64,000 nt of DNA from JANSWP01 sp041941305 (GCA_041941305.1 JBGTQJ010000005.1:186001-250000), one strand, 5' to 3'; shown: positions 1 through 9,193, counted from the stretch's first letter. The notes: generated from the sequence alone by a model not told the origin. Translations and numbers: made by a program.

Positions 1-907
1 TGATGATGCCAATATTCAAATAATCAGGTACCCAGGGAACTTCTGAAGTAATTCCCCAACCATACAAATAATTGTCAATATTGAGGAAGTGAATAGAACT
101 GAGCATACAATAGACAATCAAATACAAAGCGAATCGCTCCCGGGAATAAATGAAATAAATAAAACAATATAAGGTGAGTAAGAGCAAAGCAGTTTGAAAA
201 ATACCATCGACTGTATTGCGGTATAGCCTATTTTGATGGAATTCGTTTTGGGCAAGTAAGGGCCGCTTTAATTCCTTGATATCGGCGTATCTGAAAATGC
301 GCATCGGAATGCTCACCTTGGCAAAAAGGGTCATTTTTTCATTAGCTTTCAATTGAATCGGCACATAATTGTAAAATCTGTGGGGAAATGGAATCGCTCT
401 TTCAGAATTTGGGACTAAGCTGCCAGTCTTCAAAACCTGGAGGCTTTCTTGATCTCTTAGCATATATGCTGTAGCCTTTGCACTGGGAATATGGACCCAA
501 AGAGATTGCTCAAATTCAAATTGATTGTGGATCTGAATTTTCGTCCACCAAATATGAGTTCGGGTTCTTTTCTTAGCAGGAGGAAAGGTCGACGCAGGTT
601 TAAATTTCTTTTGATTTATTTCTACAAATGAAAGAGCATTCGTTGTATCTTCAAATAAATACAAATGACTATTTGGAATGGAAAACAGGTCAGACAGGCT
701 ATCAATAATAAATATCGGTTGCTCTTCACTAACCTGAATGCCCGTAAATTCATCTGCATTTGGTTGGGTGAATGCAGGTTGTAAGATCAAAATACCAATC
801 AGAGAGCATAGAATTTTGAAGGAATTGATATTTGAGAATAGCCTTTTTACTTTAGGAACGAGAAGGGTTTCGACATTAAATGCTAAAGCGCCTATTTGTC
901 GTTTCAA
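1..907 (-). CDS. 7TM-DISM sensor protein, N-terminal part (cut by window edge)
   Basis: Open reading frame running off the left edge, so only the first ~300 residues are visible. After a long basic N-terminus comes a hydrophobic export segment (LCSLIGILILQPAFTQ), then an all-beta periplasmic domain containing HIWWTKIQIHNQ and LWVHIPSAKATAYML, which fits the 7TMR-DISMED2 sensory domain. The hydrophobic helix IFQTALLLLTLYCFIYFIYS then begins what should be the 7TM-DISM membrane module. Known relatives carry a histidine kinase, LytTR, GGDEF or cyclase output; here that part lies outside the window. There is no in-frame ATG: candidate starts are TTG at 907 or TTG at 955, and the choice of 907 is arbitrary. 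It lies 120 bp downstream of the hybrid regulator on the same strand, so the two may be co-expressed. Confidence 0.7.
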   Translation of the reverse strand, partial: MKRQIGALAFNVETLLVPKVKRLFSNINSFKILCSLIGILILQPAFTQPNADEFTGIQVSEEQPIFIIDSLSDLFSIPNSHLYLFEDTTNALSFVEINQKKFKPASTFPPAKKRTRTHIWWTKIQIHNQFEFEQSLWVHIPSAKATAYMLRDQESLQVLKTGSLVPNSERAIPFPHRFYNYVPIQLKANEKMTLFAKVSIPMRIFRYADIKELKRPLLAQNEFHQNRLYRNTVDGIFQTALLLLTLYCFIYFIYSRERFALYLIVYCMLSSIHFLNIDNYLYGWGITSEVPWVPDYLNIGII

Positions 908-1030
908 TAGGTAATTATGAGAAGGAAATAATATTTTGATGGGTTTATTAAACAAGGTTTAGGTATAGTTTTCTATTCTTTACTCGCTCCTAAGATAAGG
1001 AATTTCAATTTGCTAACTGAATATATCTTA

Positions 1031-4000
1031 CTACAAATACTCCGAAGGCAATTTCCCAAACCGCTTTTTAAATTGCACAGAGAAATACCTCACATTTTTT
1101 ATCCCAATATTGTAGGAAAGCGCTTTTACAGAATTGGGTTGTTGTTGTTCGAGCAAAGTACGTGCGTGGTTAAGGCGGACTTCCTGGAGATATTGAGTGG
1201 CAGTCAGTCCTGTAAGCTGCTTGATACGTCTGTAAAGCGTCCAACGGCTCGCTGCCAGTTCATGTGCCAGCTGCTCAATAGAAAAATCAAATCGCCCCAA
1301 ATTATCCAGTATCGTGGCTTCCAGTTTTTCCAACCAAATGCTATCTTCTTCTGTTATTGAATTGGACGCTTCAATCGTTTCAATGTTCCCTGAATCCTTG
1401 TCCAAACTACCATCTTCCTCACGGTTTTCGATACGATACTGCTTCCGCCAATAACTATGTCTCAATAGATTGTCTAATCTCGCCAACAATTCTTCTTCTT
1501 CAAAAGGTTTGGTCATATAATCATCAACACCAATTCGCAAGGCTTTTAGTTTGTCTTTCAATTCTGCAAGGGCAGTGAGCATGATGACCGGTATGCCTCT
1601 AAATTGATCACTTCCTTTGAGCTTTTCAAGCAACTGATAGCCATCCATTTCGGGCATCATGATGTCGCTGATAATTAAGTCTGGTAAACGGTGGACGGTG
1701 GATGGTGGAGGGTCTGTTCTGTTTTCACCGTCCACCGTCCACTGTCCACCATCTACCGTCAAATACTCCCATGCCACCTTCCCATTCTCAGCCGCCACCA
1801 CCTCGTGTTTTTCGCCAATGATGAGTTGGATGTATTCTCGGAGGTTGTCGTTGTCTTCTACCAGTAAAATGGTAGACGGTTGAAGGTGATCCCGATAGCT
1901 ATCGGGAGAGGGTATTTCTTCTCCATGTATAGTATGCTTTTCTTGCACTAAGTTTGGTTCCTCAATAAATGCCTGACCGTCAACCGTCAACCGTCCACCA
2001 TCAACCGTCCCTATCGCCTTCTGCTTTGGAAAGTCAAAATAAAAAGTACTGCCCTTTCCTAAAATACTTTCAACCCATAACTTACCATTCATCAATTTTG
2101 CAAATTCCATACAAAGCGATAGCCCGATTCCTGTACCTCCTTCTTTGGGGGCATCGGGTTGTGAAGATTGATAAAAACGGTCAAAAACGTGGGGAACATC
2201 ATCAGGATGAATGCCGCGACCTGAATCTTGAACACTTAATTGAATATGATTTTCATTTTCTGCTACAGATAGCTTGATTTGACCATTAGGGGGGGTAAAC
2301 TTGAATGCATTGGAAAGTAGATTGTTGATGAGTTTCTGAACTTTTTTTATATCAATTAGCAATTGAAGGTTTTGATTTGCACGATAATCCAACTGGTAAT
2401 CAATGGCTTTTTGATCGGCTATCCCATTAAAAGCGTCTTTGAGCAATTGGACCATTGGGTAGAATTCAGTTGGCTCTTCATTCAGCTCTATTTTTCCCGA
2501 TTCCATTTTAGTGAGATCGAGGATTTCATTGACCAGGGTTAGGAGGTTCTTGGCATTTTTTTGACCTAGATCGGCAAAGGTTCTGTCTTTTTGATTGAGT
2601 CTGCCACCCTTTAATAAGGAATTCAAAGGACCTAAAATAAGGGTAATGGGTGTTCTCAACTCATGCGAAACATTGGCAAAAAAGCGGGATTTGACTTTAT
2701 CCAGTTTTTGGAGTTCTTCATTTTGTTGGCGAATGGTTTTCGTAGCCGCTGTTACAGCCTGTTCTAATTCTACTTGTTTTCTCTTAAGTGCATTAGTGCG
2801 TCTTTTGTAAAGATAGAACACCAACAAGAAAATCAATAAAATACTAAATCCAATAAACCAGCTTTGTAGATAGATAGGTCGCAGCACATTTACAGGTATT
2901 GCCAGTCCTGGTTCTGAAAGCAGACCATCGGGCATTCTGCCTTTTATCTTTAAAACATAATCGCCATAGGGCAAGCCGCTGATGCGAATCAAATTGGATT
3001 TGTCTTCCTGCCATGCTTCATGGTATCCTTCAATTTTATAGGCAAAGCGATGTTTCTCTGCTTCCCGATAATCCGCCAGTGCAACCCGAATATTGAAAAA
3101 TTTGTCACCTGGCTCTATGACAATTTTTTGGTCTTGTTTAATTTTTTCGAGCAAGTATTCAATCTTATCTGTTTCATCCCGATGCTGTTCATAATCTGTA
3201 ATAATTAATGGCACTTCCGGTTTCAAGTCAACATCCTTAAAATCTTTTGGGTGAAAAAGGTTTACGCCAAAAAAACTGCCCAAAAACAAGCTGCCATCTA
3301 CTAATTGACAATGCGCATTTTCCTGAAAACCATCGCTGCTCAATCCATCTGCTTTCAAATAGGTTTTGGACAATCCCGTGTTAATTTGAAATTGAATCAG
3401 GCCATGAGGCGTTGGCATCCAAACAAAACCATAATCGTCTTCATAGGCTGCGAGAATTTCATTGGTTTTTAATCCAGTATTAGTGGAAAAGAGTTGCCAA
3501 CTGCCTTCGCCGCCCCCTAACCCCCTAAAGGGGGAACTGCCTCCATCCGTGGATATAGAAGCGGGCTGAGATTCCCCCTTTAGGGGGCTAGGGGGTTGCG
3601 TAAGCAAATTCCACTGAATCAACCCACTCATCGTCGCCAACCAATACCCTCCTTCCCTTGCTTCCGACAAATGTTTAAAATTGCTAGCTGGTAAATATTT
3701 CTCTCCCTTTTCGTTCTCTGCATATCTAGCCAATACTCCTTTTTCTTTGGAACATAAATAAAGTCCCGAATCCGTCCCAATCCACAAATGCACCTCATCT
3801 ATCTCCTTAAAAAAATGAACCTTGGCAGAAGCTAATTGTCCAAATTCATTGAACTGGGTAAAAGAGGAAAAGCTATCTCGGTCAATATGGTAAATTTTTA
3901 TCTCTTTCAGATCTGCCATCCATACCTGGCTTCCTGTTTTTAAAAGTGCCAATGAAAGATCCTTGAATTCCGGAGTAAAAGTTTCAGAAACCGAAAAATT

Positions 4001-5464
4001 GTCTCGATTTATTTTGTTTAACTCCTTTTCGCTGAATGCCCAAAAATGGGTATCCCCAGCTTCCTGACTAAATGTCTTTGGAACATAGGCACGTCCCTTT
4101 GAAACGATTGGATGTAAAATGGAGCGAAGTTTATCTTGTGGGGTGTATTTGTAAATCTTTTTTTCAATCCTTAATATAGTTGTTTGTTCATCAATATTTA
4201 AGGCTGCTATAACCAATTGTTTGCCATCATCAGGATTGACAAGATGACTAAATTTTTGGGGCTTGTATCGTATAAGTTTTATGCCTTCCCGCCCAGCCAT
4301 CCAGACTGTTTTGGTTTCATAATCAAAAAAATTATGTCGAATACTATTGCCTCCACCATGGGTCACTTGATAATATGAAGTATCGGTATTAGAGCCTTTT
4401 ACCCAATAGGAATGGGCAGGACTCAATAAAGGAGTGCCTAACTTTTGTGAATAGCTTTTTTCTAAGGCTATGATACCTCCCAATTCCCGATGAAACATTT
4501 CTCCTGTTTCATTCACAAATAATTGGCCATCATTATGGTAATATTCATTCAATGTATGGAAAAAAGGCAGGTGAAAAGCCAAAGTATCCACTATTAAAGC
4601 ACCTGATGGGGAAAAAGATATTTCGAAATTACTCACTCGAATTTTGTCAAACTCAAATACTTTTTTGCCTGCTTGGTAAAACCTCGTAACAGGTGTTTTT
4701 AAAAGGTAGTAAGTTTTGAGTTCCTGTTTCAGCTTTCCATTCTGATCTATTGCGAGATAATTAAAAACCAAATCACTGTTCGCGTCCTTGCCACGCCAAT
4801 TGTCAAATATAAAAGCGCCAAAAAGCTGATCGTTAATTTTATTCCAGAGCAAAGGAGTTTCTGAAACTCCCTCTATAGGCACTTCTTTAATGCCTTGCTC
4901 AGCTGTCCAAATCAAGAATTTCCGATCTGCTGTCATGAATATATTCTTCCTGGAATCCTGTGCAACGCTTGCAATTTGATCTGGGCTCACAGAGACTTTA
5001 TCACCGAAGCGCTGTTCAAAAGTCAATGTCTTTTTTGACAAGGGATGGAAAAATGCCAGGTTTCTTTCACAGAGGGGTTTGCTATGACAGCTTCTGTACA
5101 ACCACAGCCAGCCATCTGTATCTTCATAAATTTCCATGATTTGACGAAAAGGCAATCCGTCTTTTTCATCAAAATGCACAAAATCTTGCCCATCAAATCG
5201 ATACAAACCATATTGAGTGCCTACCCAAATGATGCCACGATTGTCTTTGTAGGTGTAATTGGCATAACGAGACAAGCCATTTTCTTCGTTATAAATCTTG
5301 GTTTCGACCTGAATGGTTTGGGAATGCACAGGGATAAACAGCACACAAAAAAGCAAAGGTAAGGCTACATTGGGATAGCTTCTGTGTCTGAAAATTTGTT
5401 GGCTTAGTTTTTTCAAAACACAAGTCAGACAACTTATGGGTTTTAAAATGTACGTTGTATTCAA
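1031..5464 (-). CDS. hybrid two-component regulator (propeller / Y_Y_Y / HisKA / HATPase / receiver / AraC HTH)
   Basis: One-piece sensor and transcription regulator of the Bacteroidota hybrid two-component type, which normally senses a periplasmic ligand (often a glycan) and controls neighbouring genes. Order: export segment (~33-48), reg_prop propeller repeats such as GIIWVGTQYGLYRFDG (~55-780), Y_Y_Y domain (~785-855), one membrane helix (~862-884), HisKA with SHELRTP and phospho-His 934, ATPase with N-box NNLLSNAFKFT and GGTGIGLSL, receiver (~1197-1325) with phospho-Asp 1267 in LIISDIMMPEMDG and TKPF, and a C-terminal AraC-type HTH (~1375-1477). Oddities: the start is TTG with no ATG near it, and four stretches of repeat-derived DNA lie in frame (residues ~619-657, ~1151-1163, ~1186-1192, ~1234-1259), all in linkers or loops. 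All catalytic motifs remain intact, so the gene is probably functional. Its target is unknown; no SusC/SusD pair is nearby. Confidence 0.93.
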   Translation of the reverse strand: MNTTYILKPISCLTCVLKKLSQQIFRHRSYPNVALPLLFCVLFIPVHSQTIQVETKIYNEENGLSRYANYTYKDNRGIIWVGTQYGLYRFDGQDFVHFDEKDGLPFRQIMEIYEDTDGWLWLYRSCHSKPLCERNLAFFHPLSKKTLTFEQRFGDKVSVSPDQIASVAQDSRKNIFMTADRKFLIWTAEQGIKEVPIEGVSETPLLWNKINDQLFGAFIFDNWRGKDANSDLVFNYLAIDQNGKLKQELKTYYLLKTPVTRFYQAGKKVFEFDKIRVSNFEISFSPSGALIVDTLAFHLPFFHTLNEYYHNDGQLFVNETGEMFHRELGGIIALEKSYSQKLGTPLLSPAHSYWVKGSNTDTSYYQVTHGGGNSIRHNFFDYETKTVWMAGREGIKLIRYKPQKFSHLVNPDDGKQLVIAALNIDEQTTILRIEKKIYKYTPQDKLRSILHPIVSKGRAYVPKTFSQEAGDTHFWAFSEKELNKINRDNFSVSETFTPEFKDLSLALLKTGSQVWMADLKEIKIYHIDRDSFSSFTQFNEFGQLASAKVHFFKEIDEVHLWIGTDSGLYLCSKEKGVLARYAENEKGEKYLPASNFKHLSEAREGGYWLATMSGLIQWNLLTQPPSPLKGESQPASISTDGGSSPFRGLGGGEGSWQLFSTNTGLKTNEILAAYEDDYGFVWMPTPHGLIQFQINTGLSKTYLKADGLSSDGFQENAHCQLVDGSLFLGSFFGVNLFHPKDFKDVDLKPEVPLIITDYEQHRDETDKIEYLLEKIKQDQKIVIEPGDKFFNIRVALADYREAEKHRFAYKIEGYHEAWQEDKSNLIRISGLPYGDYVLKIKGRMPDGLLSEPGLAIPVNVLRPIYLQSWFIGFSILLIFLLVFYLYKRRTNALKRKQVELEQAVTAATKTIRQQNEELQKLDKVKSRFFANVSHELRTPITLILGPLNSLLKGGRLNQKDRTFADLGQKNAKNLLTLVNEILDLTKMESGKIELNEEPTEFYPMVQLLKDAFNGIADQKAIDYQLDYRANQNLQLLIDIKKVQKLINNLLSNAFKFTPPNGQIKLSVAENENHIQLSVQDSGRGIHPDDVPHVFDRFYQSSQPDAPKEGGTGIGLSLCMEFAKLMNGKLWVESILGKGSTFYFDFPKQKAIGTVDGGRLTVDGQAFIEEPNLVQEKHTIHGEEIPSPDSYRDHLQPSTILLVEDNDNLREYIQLIIGEKHEVVAAENGKVAWEYLTVDGGQWTVDGENRTDPPPSTVHRLPDLIISDIMMPEMDGYQLLEKLKGSDQFRGIPVIMLTALAELKDKLKALRIGVDDYMTKPFEEEELLARLDNLLRHSYWRKQYRIENREEDGSLDKDSGNIETIEASNSITEEDSIWLEKLEATILDNLGRFDFSIEQLAHELAASRWTLYRRIKQLTGLTATQYLQEVRLNHARTLLEQQQPNSVKALSYNIGIKNVRYFSVQFKKRFGKLPSEYL
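1688..1762. repeat. heptanucleotide (CCGTCCA-type) repeat, inverted arms, inside receiver coding region
   Basis: Two oppositely oriented runs of a degenerate 7-base unit (CCGTCCA, CTGTCCA, CCATCTA, CCGTCAA on one arm; the complementary GGTGGA-type run on the other), separated by about 12 bases. It lies inside the regulator gene and encodes a Thr/Val/Asp/Gly- and Pro-rich insertion of about 25 residues between receiver helix 2 and the strand carrying phospho-Asp 1267. Confidence 0.75.
1891..1906. repeat. 16-bp perfect palindrome CCCGATAGCTATCGGG inside coding region
   Basis: Perfect self-complementary 16-mer in the linker between kinase and receiver of the hybrid regulator, encoding part of SPDSYRDHL. 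From memory this palindrome is a frequent repeat in Bacteroidota genomes; only one copy is seen in this window. Confidence 0.6.
1975..2012. repeat. heptanucleotide (CCGTCAA/CCGTCCA) repeat inside coding region
   Basis: About five units of the same degenerate 7-base repeat as at 1688-1762, in frame in the linker after the ATPase domain (residues ~1151-1163, protein GTVDGGRLTVDGQ). Confidence 0.7.
3494..3607. repeat. CCCCCTAAAGGGGG-family palindromic element inside coding region
   Basis: Nested palindrome: left arm ending CCCCCTAACCCCCTAAAGGG and right arm starting CCCCCTTTAGGGGGCTAGGG pair with each other, and each arm also folds on itself. The 30-40 bases between them are less structured. 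It lies in frame inside the propeller region of the hybrid regulator (residues ~619-657, peptide including PPSPLKGE and SSPFRGLGGGEG). Relatives occur at 11323, 45366, 59390 and 59545. Confidence 0.85.
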
Positions 5465-5859
5465 AAAGTAGCCAGGTTTGTGATTTTTGGCTTTATTTCT
5501 TTTCTCAAATGCAATATGGTAAAAATATGGAAAAAGGAGAAAGTTTAGAGTTTGAAAATAGAATGTTGGGGTTTAAACTAGGTGTTTTAAGGGAAGTCAT
5601 CCATTTTTTTTGTTACTTAAAGGGAATGATCCGTTTGGAATTAAATCCGAATATCCTTTTAGACTTTTTCTAAACTGCCAGGTAATTAGCATAACACCCA
5701 TTACAATTATTCCTATCTATCCTAATTTTTCTATATTTGCTCCCAAAATGTAATAATGCGGACACTTTGTGTCCACAAGATAATTTCGCCAAATCCTCAC
5801 CTGAAATCAAATAAACTAAACCAGAAACTACCTTAACCAATTCAACAATAAATATCCAC
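5465..5859. other. 395-bp divergent intergenic region
   Basis: AT-rich region between the divergent regulator and haloperoxidase genes; it must hold promoters for both. A candidate Bacteroidota -7 box lies at 5732-5739. A small hairpin (GGACAC, TTT loop, GTGTCC) lies at 5760-5774 in the presumed 5' leader of the plus-strand gene. Short open frames here (for example 5455-5673 and 5670-5870) show no protein-like features. Confidence 0.6.
5732..5739 (+). promoter_or_regulatory. candidate Bacteroidota -7 promoter element
   Basis: TATATTTG matches the TAnnTTTG -7 consensus used by the main sigma factor of Bacteroidota, about 120 bp before the start at 5860. No convincing TTTG -33 box was found at the usual spacing, so this is tentative. 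Confidence 0.35.
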
Positions 5860-8800
5860 ATGAATCTCAAACATCTACTATTTTCTTTTTTTATTCTCTT
5901 ATTGTTTCAAACAACCGATGCGCAACATTCCGTCGCTCGCGAATGGAATGAATTACTGTTGACCTCTATCAGAAATGATTTCGCCCGACCTACAGTGCAT
6001 GCACGCAATTTGATGCATACTTCTATTGCGATGTATGACGCATGGGCAGTTTTCAATGACGAGGCAGAGACATATTTTTTGGGGAAAACCGTTCATGGTT
6101 TTACTTGCAACTTCAACGGCATTCAAGTACCTGCTGATGTAAAGGCTGCACAGGAGGAAGCTATTTCCTATGCTTGCTACCGTTTATTCAGGCATCGCTT
6201 CCAGAATGCGCCCGATAATGCTTTTCAGTTACTCAACTTTTACTATAATGATATGATGTTGCAGCATGGCTACGATCCCAATTTCACTTCGATTGATTAT
6301 TCCAATAATTCTCCTGCTGCATTGGGCAATTATCTTGCAGAATGTCTTATCAATTATGGTTTTCAGGATGGTGCAAATGAACAAAATCAATACGCAAATA
6401 TTCATTACGAGCCAGTCAATCCACCTCTAATTATAGAATTTCCGGGTAATCCGGATATATTGGATTTTAATCGTTGGCAACCACTAACCCTGGAAATATT
6501 TATTGATCAGGGTGGAAATATAATTGATGATGAAACACCTGATTTTTTGAGCCCCGAGTGGGGCATCGTAAATGCTTTTGCTTTAAAAGACGAAGATTTG
6601 ACCATCCATGAAAGGGATGGAAATGAATATTGGGTCTACCACGATCCAGGACCACCACCTTTTCTGGATACAACTACAGTCGGTGGACTATCCGAAGAAT
6701 ACAAATGGGGAAATGCCTTGGTAGCGGTCTGGTCTGCACATCTGGATCCTGCTGATGGTGTCATGTGGGATATATCGCCTGGTTCTATAGGGAATATTCC
6801 CGATTATCCGACTACCATACAGGGTTACCGCGATTTTTACAAATTTCTGGAAGGTGGAGATGCCAGCCAGGGACATGATATCAATCCCTATACCGGACAG
6901 CCCTATGAACCGAATATCGTACCTCGAGCAGATTATGCCCGTGTTCTAGCAGAATTTTGGGCAGATGGACCGGATTCTGAAACGCCTCCGGGGCATTGGT
7001 TTACAATCCTGAATTATGTAAATGACCACCCAGTTTTCGAAAAAAGATATAAGGGCAATGGACCTGTTTTGGATGAATTGGAATGGGATGTAAAAGCTTA
7101 TTTGACCTTGGCAGGTGCGATGCACGATTGTGCAATATCTGCCTGGGGTATCAAGGGTTGGTATGATTATATCCGTCCGGTTTCTGCAATACGAGGGATG
7201 GCAGCGTTGGGGCAAAGTTCTGATCCCAATTTACCTTCTTATCACCCTGGAGGTATCCATTTGGAACCTGGATTTATAGAATTGGTAGAGGCTGGAGATG
7301 CGTTGGCTGGAGACAATGATGAACACGTTGGAAAAATAAAATTATACGCCTGGCAAGGTCCTGACTTTATTACATCTCCTGTTTTTGATATTGCTGGAGT
7401 AGGATGGATTTTAGCAGAGAATTGGTGGCCTTATCAAAGACCTTCCTTTGTAACACCGCCATTTGCAGGTTATGTCTCCGGACACTCAACTTATTCCAGC
7501 GCAGCAGCAGAAGTGATGGAAATGCTCACTGGAGATGCTTTTTTCCCGGGAGGAATGGGGGTTTTTGAAGCTCCTCAAAATCAATTCCTGGTGTTTGAAG
7601 ACGGTCCCAGTGTAGATGTGACTTTGCAGTGGGCAACTTATAAAGATGCGTCTGAACAAACGAGTCTTTCCAGAATTTGGGGAGGTATCCATCCACCAGC
7701 TGATGATATTCCTGGAAGGTTGATTGGAACTGAAATCGGTATTGATGCCTTCAATTTGGCTGAATCTTATTTTTATAGAGATAACGATAACGATGGTTAT
7801 AGAAGCCATGAAGATTGTAATGACAACGACCCCAACATCAATCCTGGTGCAACCGAAATTTGTGATGATATCGATAACAATTGTGATGGACAAATAGATG
7901 AGAATCTGCCATTGTTTATTTACTATTTTGACGCAGATGAAGACGGATTCGGCACACCAGATAGCTTCCAGGTAATTTGCTACAATACGCCTCCTGATGG
8001 TTTTGTTTTCAACAATGCTGACTGCGATGACCTCAATCCCAATAACAACCCCAGTATTTCGGAAACTTGTGATGGAGTTGATAACGATTGTAATGGGATG
8101 ATTGACGATGGCTTGCCTATCTTCACCTACTACCTGGACTTTGACAATGACAATTATGGAGATGACAATATGCCTTTGGATACTTGTCTCAGTTCTCCAC
8201 CAGCTGGATTTGTTGCAAATAATTTGGATTGCAACGATAGCGACCCAACCTTGAATCCAGATATTTCTGAAGTCTGTGATGGCATTGACAATGATTGCAA
8301 TGGCTCCATTGATGATGGCTTAATTGTTTATACTTACTATTTTGATAGCGATAATGACAATTATGGAGATGCAGGTGTTTCACTGGACACTTGCTTGCAA
8401 AGTCCGCCCACAGGTTATGTGACCAATGACCTGGATTGCAACGACAATGACGCTACCTTAAATCCAGACATTGCAGAAGTTTGTGACGGAATTGACAATG
8501 ATTGTAATGGCTCCATTGATGATGGTTTGCCTTTGAATACGTACTATCTGGATAATGACAATGACAATTATGGAGATATTAACATTCCGATTGATACTTG
8601 CCTGATGGTGCCTCCAGCAGGTTATGTAGCAAATGATCTGGATTGTGACGATTCCAATTTTGGCTTAAATCCAGACATTGCAGAGATTTGCGACGATATC
8701 GACAATGATTGCAATGGTTTGATAGATGACGGTTTATTCCGCTATGATTATTACCTGGATGCCGACAATGATTCTTTTGGCGATGCCAATAATTCCATCA

Positions 8801-9183
8801 ATGTTTGTTTGGATTCTCCTCCTGCCGGATATGTTGTCAATGACATGGACTGTGATGATTCGAATGCGAACATTTATCCAGGTAGTACAGAAATTCCGGA
8901 TAATGGCATTGATGAAGATTGTTCCGGACTAGATTTATACAAAGAAACCAAAGTATTCCCTAATCCTGTGAATGGCATTTTGAGCATTCACTACGAATAC
9001 GAAGGCTTTTTGAGATTGAGAATCTATACTTCCGATGCACGATTGGTCAGAGAAGCAGATATTGAATTTCTAAATAATGCCGCCACCTTTGACTTTTCCT
9101 ATATGCCGCAAGGGTTGTATATCTTGGAATTTGTCGATGGTGAGAAAAAGCGGAAGTTTGTGGAAAGAGTGGTGAGGAATTAA
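5860..9183 (+). CDS. secreted vanadium-haloperoxidase-like enzyme with MopE-type repeats and T9SS type A tail
   Basis: 1107 residues with signal peptide (ends ...TTDAQ, ~22). Residues ~25-640 form a vanadate-dependent haloperoxidase / PAP2-fold domain: K432 and R439-P440 in KGWYDYIRP, S540-G541-H542 in YVSGHS, and R605 and H611 in SRIWGGIHPPADD, i.e. the complete K-x6-RP / SGH / SR-x5-H vanadate or phosphate pocket. Residues ~645-1025 hold six Asp/Asn/Cys-rich repeats of about 69 residues (DCNDNDPxxNP...EVCDGIDNDCNGxIDDGL), matching the putative metal-binding MopE family. The last ~80 residues (VFPNPVNGIL ... GLYILEFVDG) are a T9SS type A sorting domain, so the protein should be exported and anchored at the surface. 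Whether the active site is a haloperoxidase or an acid phosphatase cannot be told from sequence. It ends at a strong hairpin shared with the convergent dehydratase gene. Confidence 0.9.
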   Translation: MNLKHLLFSFFILLLFQTTDAQHSVAREWNELLLTSIRNDFARPTVHARNLMHTSIAMYDAWAVFNDEAETYFLGKTVHGFTCNFNGIQVPADVKAAQEEAISYACYRLFRHRFQNAPDNAFQLLNFYYNDMMLQHGYDPNFTSIDYSNNSPAALGNYLAECLINYGFQDGANEQNQYANIHYEPVNPPLIIEFPGNPDILDFNRWQPLTLEIFIDQGGNIIDDETPDFLSPEWGIVNAFALKDEDLTIHERDGNEYWVYHDPGPPPFLDTTTVGGLSEEYKWGNALVAVWSAHLDPADGVMWDISPGSIGNIPDYPTTIQGYRDFYKFLEGGDASQGHDINPYTGQPYEPNIVPRADYARVLAEFWADGPDSETPPGHWFTILNYVNDHPVFEKRYKGNGPVLDELEWDVKAYLTLAGAMHDCAISAWGIKGWYDYIRPVSAIRGMAALGQSSDPNLPSYHPGGIHLEPGFIELVEAGDALAGDNDEHVGKIKLYAWQGPDFITSPVFDIAGVGWILAENWWPYQRPSFVTPPFAGYVSGHSTYSSAAAEVMEMLTGDAFFPGGMGVFEAPQNQFLVFEDGPSVDVTLQWATYKDASEQTSLSRIWGGIHPPADDIPGRLIGTEIGIDAFNLAESYFYRDNDNDGYRSHEDCNDNDPNINPGATEICDDIDNNCDGQIDENLPLFIYYFDADEDGFGTPDSFQVICYNTPPDGFVFNNADCDDLNPNNNPSISETCDGVDNDCNGMIDDGLPIFTYYLDFDNDNYGDDNMPLDTCLSSPPAGFVANNLDCNDSDPTLNPDISEVCDGIDNDCNGSIDDGLIVYTYYFDSDNDNYGDAGVSLDTCLQSPPTGYVTNDLDCNDNDATLNPDIAEVCDGIDNDCNGSIDDGLPLNTYYLDNDNDNYGDINIPIDTCLMVPPAGYVANDLDCDDSNFGLNPDIAEICDDIDNDCNGLIDDGLFRYDYYLDADNDSFGDANNSINVCLDSPPAGYVVNDMDCDDSNANIYPGSTEIPDNGIDEDCSGLDLYKETKVFPNPVNGILSIHYEYEGFLRLRIYTSDARLVREADIEFLNNAATFDFSYMPQGLYILEFVDGEKKRKFVERVVRN
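7780..8935 (+). repeat. tandem coding repeat (~207-bp period, six units)
   Basis: The six MopE-like protein repeats are also visible as DNA repeats. Units 2-5 have a period of about 207 bp and strong nucleotide similarity (for example TGTGATGGCATTGACAATGA and close variants recur). The first and last units are more diverged, as in an array expanded by internal duplication. Confidence 0.8.
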
Positions 9184-9193
9184 GGAAGCGCTG

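Noticed and set aside
3494..3607. Frameshift or assembly error in the hybrid regulator caused by the palindrome
   Set aside because: The reading frame stays open through the element and the domains on both sides are in the same frame.
5455..5870. Short frames in the divergent region before the haloperoxidase gene
   Set aside because: No leader, no conserved features, and they overlap probable promoters.
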